A stretch of DNA of 47,491 nucleotides from an uncultured Bacilli bacterium (GTDB lineage Bacteria; Bacillota_I; Bacilli_A; RF39; UBA660), in assembly GCA_947626655.1 (NCBI GenBank), contig CANQTA010000004.1, positions 1 to 47,491 on the forward strand, written 5' to 3'. The position numbers were made by a program, and so were the translations under genes. The notes beneath the pieces were generated by a model that saw only the letters and a list, made by a program, of their open reading frames with translations, searched no databases and was not told the origin of the DNA. Below, in pieces: positions 43,391 through 47,491 of the stretch (position 1 is the first letter of the stretch; the number at the start of each line of letters is the position of its first letter).

Positions 43391-46300
43391 TGATAGATGT
43401 AAGTAAATTTAAAGGTATAAAGGTTAGTATTGCTTCACCAGAAAAGATTCGTAGTTGGTCTTATGGTGAAGTAAAAAAGCCAGAAACAATTAACTATCGT
43501 ACTCTAAAACCAGAAAGAGATGGTTTATTCTGTGAGAAAATCTTTGGTCCTACAAAAGATTTTGAATGTTCATGTGGTAAATATAAAAGATTAAGATATA
43601 AAAATGTAGTTTGTGATCGTTGTGGTGTCGAAGTTACTCGTTCTAAAGTAAGACGAGAAAGAATGGGACATATTGAACTTGCGGCACCTTGTTCTCACAT
43701 TTGGTTCTTCAAAGGTGTTCCTTCTAAAATGGGCTTAGTTCTTGATATGAGTCCAAGAGACCTAGAAGAAGTATTATATTTTGTTAGTTATGTAGTTATT
43801 GATCCCGGAAATGTTCCTCTTTTAGAGAAACAAACTTTATCTGATAAAGAATATCGGGCTTATTATGAAAAGTATGGTAATTCTTTCAAAGTTGGTATGG
43901 GTGCTGAAGCTATTCAAGAATTATTAAAAAGAGTTGATTTAGAAAAAGAAATCAAAGAAGTAAGAAAAGAATTAGAAGACGCTACTAGTCAAAAAAGAGT
44001 TCGTTTAGTTAAAAGACTAGATGCTTTAGTAGCTTTCTATGAATCAGGTAATAAACCAGAATGGATGGTTTTAAATGTCTTACCAGTAATTCCGCCTGAA
44101 CTTCGACCAATGATTCAACTTGATGGTGGTAGATTTGCTACCAGTGATTTAAATGATTTATATCGAAGAATTATTAATCGTAACAATCGTTTAAAGAAAT
44201 TACTTGAACTTGGGGCACCAACTATTATTGTTCAAAACGAAAAACGGATGCTTCAAGAAGCAGTCGATTCATTATTTGATAATGGTCGTCGTGGTCGTAG
44301 TATAACTGCTGCATCAAATAGACCATTAAAAAGTTTATCTAGTATGTTAAAAGGTAAACAAGGACGTTTCCGTCAAAATTTACTTGGTAAAAGAGTTGAT
44401 TATTCTGGTCGTTCAGTTATTGTTGTTGGACCAAACCTAAAAATGTATCAATGTGGGTTACCAAAAGAAATGGCTATTGAATTATTTAAACCCCATGTTA
44501 TCCATGGCTTAGTTGAAAGAGGCCTTGCTCATAATATTAAAGGGGCTAAGAAATTAATTGAAGCTCGTGATGAAAGCGTATGGGATGTTGTTGAAGATGT
44601 TATTACTGAATATCCGGTAATGCTTAACCGAGCTCCAACGTTACATAGACTTGGTATTCAAGCCTTTGAACCAAAACTTGTTGGTGGTAAAGCTATTCGT
44701 TTACACCCACTAGTTTGTACAGCTTTCAATGCCGATTTCGATGGTGACCAAATGGCTGTCCATGTACCTTTATCAGAAGAAGCTAAAGCTGAAGCTCGTA
44801 TTCTTATGTTAGGAGCTAATAACATTTTAAATCCTAAAGATGGAAAACCAATTGTTACTCCAAGCCAAGATATGGTTTTAGGTAATTGTTATCTAACTAT
44901 GGAAGAAACTGGTGGTAATAATGAAGGTAAAGCTTATAAAGATTGTAATGAAGCCCTAATGGCTTATGAAAGAAGAGAATTATCTTTACATACAAGAATT
45001 GCGATACCTGTTCGTTCTTTCAAACATAAATTATTTACTGAAGAACAACAAGATAAATATTTAGTAACAACCGTTGGTAAAATTAAATTTAATGAAATTT
45101 TACCTGATACTTTTCCTTATTTAAATGAAGGTACTAAAGATAATATTGAAGGTATTACCCCAAGTAAATATTTCTTACCAATGGGAACTAATTTAGAAGA
45201 AGCAATTAAAGCTATGCCTTTAGTTAGTCCATTTGTTCAAAAAACTTTAGGTCAAATTATTGCTCAAGTATTTAAAAGATATAAAACTACTGAAACATCT
45301 GTTATGCTTGATAAATTAAAAGATCAAGGTTTCAAATATTCAACAATCGCCGGTATTACTGTTAGTGCCGCTGATGTTGTAAGAAGCGATGCCAAAGATG
45401 AAATTATTGCTGAAGCCAAAGCCAGAGTTGATAAAATCAATAAACAATATCAAAAAGGTTTAATTACGGAAGCTGAAAGATATAATGGTGTTATTCAAAT
45501 TTGGACTGAAGCTACCGATAAAGTTAAAGATGCTTTAGCTGAAATTTCCAAAGATAATTTTACAAATCCAATATTTATGATGATGAATAGTGGTGCTCGT
45601 GGTAAAATTTCTAACTTTACCCAACTTGCTGGTATGCGTGGGTTAATGGCTAAGCCAGATGGTACAACCGTAGAAATTCCAATTACTTCTTGCTTTATGG
45701 AAGGTTTATCTGTATCTGAATTCTTCTTATCAACTCATGGTTCTAGAAAAGGTTCTGCTGATACAGCTTTAAGAACTGCCGATTCTGGTTACTTAACAAG
45801 AAGACTTGTTGATGTTGCTCAAGACATAATTGTTAAAGAACATGATTGTGGTTCAATGCAAGGTGTAGTTGTTTATGACTTACTTAATGACAAAGATGGT
45901 TCTGTTATTGAATCTTTAGACGAACGTATTTTAGGAAGATTTGCTTCTAAGAAAATTGTTAATCCAGAAACTAAAGAAACTATTCTAGAAGCTGGAGAAA
46001 TGATTACGGAAAATATTGTTGCCAAAATTAAAAAGGCCGGTATTAAAAGAGTAGAAATTAGAAGTGTTCTTACTTGTAAAACTGTTAATGGTGTTTGTCA
46101 AAAATGTTATGGACGTAATCTTGCCACAGGTAATTTAGTTGAAACAGGTGAAGCAGTTGGTATTATGGCTGCTCAATCAATTGGTGAACCTGGTACCCAA
46201 CTTACTATGCGTACATTCCATACTGGTGGTGTTGCTGGTGGCGATGATATTACTCAAGGTTTACCTCGGGTTGAAGAGTTATTTGAAGCTCGTATTCCAA

Positions 46301-47103
46301 AATTCAAAGCTACAATTGCTGAAATAACTGGTAAAGTAATTAGTATTGAAGAACAAGGTGGTAAACATGCCATTGTTATTGAAAATGCTTCTGGAGTTAA
46401 AGAACATATTACTAATTATAATATGAAGTTAAGAGTAGATGTTGGCGATGAAGTTAATGCTGGTGATAAACTTACAGAAGGAGTTATTTCTCCAAAAGAG
46501 TTATTAGCAGTTACTGACCCTCTTACTGCTCAAGAATATATTTTAAAAGAAATTCAAAATGTTTATAAACTTCAAGGTGTTGATATTAATGATAAGCACA
46601 TTGAAATTATTGTTAAGAGAATGATTAATAAAGTAAGAATTATTGATGCTGGTGATACTGATTTTGTTGAAGGTTTAACCGTATCATTAAGAGAATTTGC
46701 TGATGGTAATAAACCAGTAATCTTAAATGGTGGTGTACCTGCTAAAGGTAATCCAATTATGTTAGGTATTACTAAATCATCTCTTGAAACAGATTCCTTC
46801 TTATCTGCAGCTTCTTTCCAAGAAACAACTAGAGTATTAACTGATGCTGCTATGCGTGGTAAAACTGATAATTTAGTTGGTTTAAAAGAAAATGTTATTA
46901 TTGGTAAATTAATTCCAGCTGGTACTGGAGCTAAACAATATAGCGATATTGAACTTGAACTAGAAAAAGAATTATTAGATGATGATGCTAGTGAAGTATT
47001 AGAAGAAAAGTTTTTAGCAGATGATGCTGAAGATGCAATTTCTGGTGAAGCAGTTGAAATAGATGATGAAGAAACTGTTGATTCTGAAGAAGAAGACGAA
47101 TAA
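43390..47103 (+). CDS. rpoC: RNA polymerase beta' subunit
   Basis: A 1237-aa subunit. The N-terminal zinc-binding site [20 protein letters not shown], the active-site [12 protein letters not shown] with three Mg-binding Asp, the bridge-helix and trigger-loop regions ([43 protein letters not shown]) and the second zinc site ([11 protein letters not shown]) are all present. The ATG overlaps the rpoB stop, with AGGTGG as ribosome binding site. The C-terminus is an acidic extension (DDDASEVL to SEEEDE), like that of rpoB. A terminator follows. Confidence 0.98.
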   Translation: MIDVSKFKGIKVSIASPEKIRSWSYGEVKKPETINYRTLKPERDGLFCEKIFGPTKDFECSCGKYKRLRYKNVVCDRCGVEVTRSKVRRERMGHIELAAPCSHIWFFKGVPSKMGLVLDMSPRDLEEVLYFVSYVVIDPGNVPLLEKQTLSDKEYRAYYEKYGNSFKVGMGAEAIQELLKRVDLEKEIKEVRKELEDATSQKRVRLVKRLDALVAFYESGNKPEWMVLNVLPVIPPELRPMIQLDGGRFATSDLNDLYRRIINRNNRLKKLLELGAPTIIVQNEKRMLQEAVDSLFDNGRRGRSITAASNRPLKSLSSMLKGKQGRFRQNLLGKRVDYSGRSVIVVGPNLKMYQCGLPKEMAIELFKPHVIHGLVERGLAHNIKGAKKLIEARDESVWDVVEDVITEYPVMLNRAPTLHRLGIQAFEPKLVGGKAIRLHPLVCTAFNADFDGDQMAVHVPLSEEAKAEARILMLGANNILNPKDGKPIVTPSQDMVLGNCYLTMEETGGNNEGKAYKDCNEALMAYERRELSLHTRIAIPVRSFKHKLFTEEQQDKYLVTTVGKIKFNEILPDTFPYLNEGTKDNIEGITPSKYFLPMGTNLEEAIKAMPLVSPFVQKTLGQIIAQVFKRYKTTETSVMLDKLKDQGFKYSTIAGITVSAADVVRSDAKDEIIAEAKARVDKINKQYQKGLITEAERYNGVIQIWTEATDKVKDALAEISKDNFTNPIFMMMNSGARGKISNFTQLAGMRGLMAKPDGTTVEIPITSCFMEGLSVSEFFLSTHGSRKGSADTALRTADSGYLTRRLVDVAQDIIVKEHDCGSMQGVVVYDLLNDKDGSVIESLDERILGRFASKKIVNPETKETILEAGEMITENIVAKIKKAGIKRVEIRSVLTCKTVNGVCQKCYGRNLATGNLVETGEAVGIMAAQSIGEPGTQLTMRTFHTGGVAGGDDITQGLPRVEELFEARIPKFKATIAEITGKVISIEEQGGKHAIVIENASGVKEHITNYNMKLRVDVGDEVNAGDKLTEGVISPKELLAVTDPLTAQEYILKEIQNVYKLQGVDINDKHIEIIVKRMINKVRIIDAGDTDFVEGLTVSLREFADGNKPVILNGGVPAKGNPIMLGITKSSLETDSFLSAASFQETTRVLTDAAMRGKTDNLVGLKENVIIGKLIPAGTGAKQYSDIELELEKELLDDDASEVLEEKFLADDAEDAISGEAVEIDDEETVDSEEEDE

Positions 47104-47112
47104 TATAAATCA

Positions 47113-47149
47113 AAAAATACTTGGATTATTACAATCTAAGTATTTTTTT
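47113..47149 (+). terminator. Terminator of rpoBC
   Basis: AAATACTTGGATT (47115-47127) pairs with AATCTAAGTATTT (47133-47145), one bulge or mismatch, then T. The 100 bases after it show no gene. Confidence 0.9.
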
Positions 47150-47258
47150 GATAATTATAACAATATTAAAATCACATGCAGTTGGTAGAAAAATACTTAT
47201 TTATCATAATATATCACTAAAAGTAGTTGTAAATAAAAAAAATAATTTATACCAAGTG

Positions 47259-47287
47259 TTGAAATATTAAAAGATATTGGTTATAAT
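47259..47287 (+). promoter_or_regulatory. Promoter of the truncated gene at the window end
   Basis: -35 TTGAAA 47259-47264, 17-base spacer, -10 TATAAT 47282-47287. A strong match, arguing that the gene downstream is or recently was expressed. Confidence 0.8.
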
Positions 47288-47333
47288 TAATGTAAGAAAT
47301 AAATAATAAATGTTAAAGAAAAGGATGAAGAGG

Positions 47334-47491
47334 ATGAAAGCCAAACTAAAATATTTTAGTTTGTTAATACTAATAGTATTAACAAACTAAAATATTTTAG
47401 TTTGTTAATACTAATAGTATTAACAATAATATTATCTAATGTAATATTTTCTAAGAAAGAGAAAGTAATCTTAGATGAAGTAGGTTTATTA
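47334..47491 (+). pseudogene. Exported-protein gene start interrupted by a 41-bp duplication (partial)
   Basis: ATG 47334, eight bases after AAGGA, opens MKAKLKYFSLLILIVLTN and stops at TAA 47388-47390, inside the second copy of a 41-bp tandem repeat. If one copy is removed, the frame runs MKAKLKYFSLLILIVLTIIL then SNVIFSKKEKVILDEVGLL to the window end with no stop: a normal signal or membrane-anchor peptide. So the gene is off in this sequence. Since the lesion is a perfect repeat it may be reversible. The product beyond the window is unknown. Confidence 0.7.
47343..47424. repeat. Perfect 41-bp tandem duplication made of two palindromes
   Basis: Units 47343-47383 and 47384-47424 are identical. 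Each unit is a perfect 20-base palindrome (AAACTAAAAT then ATTTTAGTTT) followed by a 21-base one (GTTAATACT-AAT-AGTATTAAC). The period is not a multiple of three, so copy number changes the reading frame. Confidence 0.97.

Overview
The window is AT-rich DNA from a low-GC Gram-positive bacterium (Bacillota). It carries pro-SigK, SpoIVA, HU, a dnaD-nth pair, a CIRCE heat-shock operator and a YbxB-like gene just ahead of rpoBC. Conserved Trp codons are TGG and two reading frames end in TGA, so the standard bacterial code applies and this is not a Mycoplasma-type code. SpoIVA and pro-SigK point to an endospore-forming lineage or one recently descended from spore formers. The giant InlB-type surface proteins suggest a host- or gut-associated member of Bacilli near the Mollicutes/Erysipelotrichia radiation; that placement is an inference.

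Layout. 1-2.9 kb: a fusion of a degenerate IspH-like domain with a polyprenyl diphosphate synthase, followed by a membrane-anchored protein. 2.87-3.4 kb: a small heat-shock protein under a CIRCE operator. 3.5-23.8 kb: a surface-protein locus. It holds a 397-aa protein with InlB and Big_2 domains, an 863-aa secreted protein made of five copies of an unrecognised repeat, and three lipoproteins of 979, 1524 and 2273 aa built from InlB B-repeats, divergent InlB repeats and MucBP-like modules. The two largest are recent mosaic duplicates that share promoter, signal peptide and long near-identical blocks. A frameshifted AAA/DUF4143 ATPase gene sits between them and the 979-aa gene. 23.9-26.3 kb: an XRE/ImmA-IrrE protein and an intact AAA/DUF4143 ATPase.

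26.3-34.7 kb: pro-sigK (minus strand), polA, the wreck of a DUF1016 (YhcG-type) nuclease gene, then mutM-cca-dnaD-nth (DNA repair, replication and tRNA maturation) and a membrane-tethered XRE regulator. 34.8-39 kb: a secreted protein of unknown function, spoIVA with a sigma-E-like promoter, hup, and a membrane protein. 39.1-47.1 kb: a YbxB/RsmC-like methyltransferase, rpoB and rpoC. The rpoB rifampicin pocket carries Lys at E. coli position 513 and Asp at 526, both known resistance substitutions. 47.3 kb to the end: the start of another exported-protein gene, interrupted by a perfect 41-bp tandem duplication made of two palindromes.

The best candidates for something undescribed are the IspH-like/prenyl synthase fusion, the shared alpha/beta domain that forms the 863-aa protein and recurs at the C-termini of the neighbouring lipoproteins, the iteron-like array before the AAA/DUF4143 pseudogene, and the palindromic 41-bp duplication that could act as an on/off switch. 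No tRNA, rRNA, CRISPR array, insertion sequence or complete prophage was seen.
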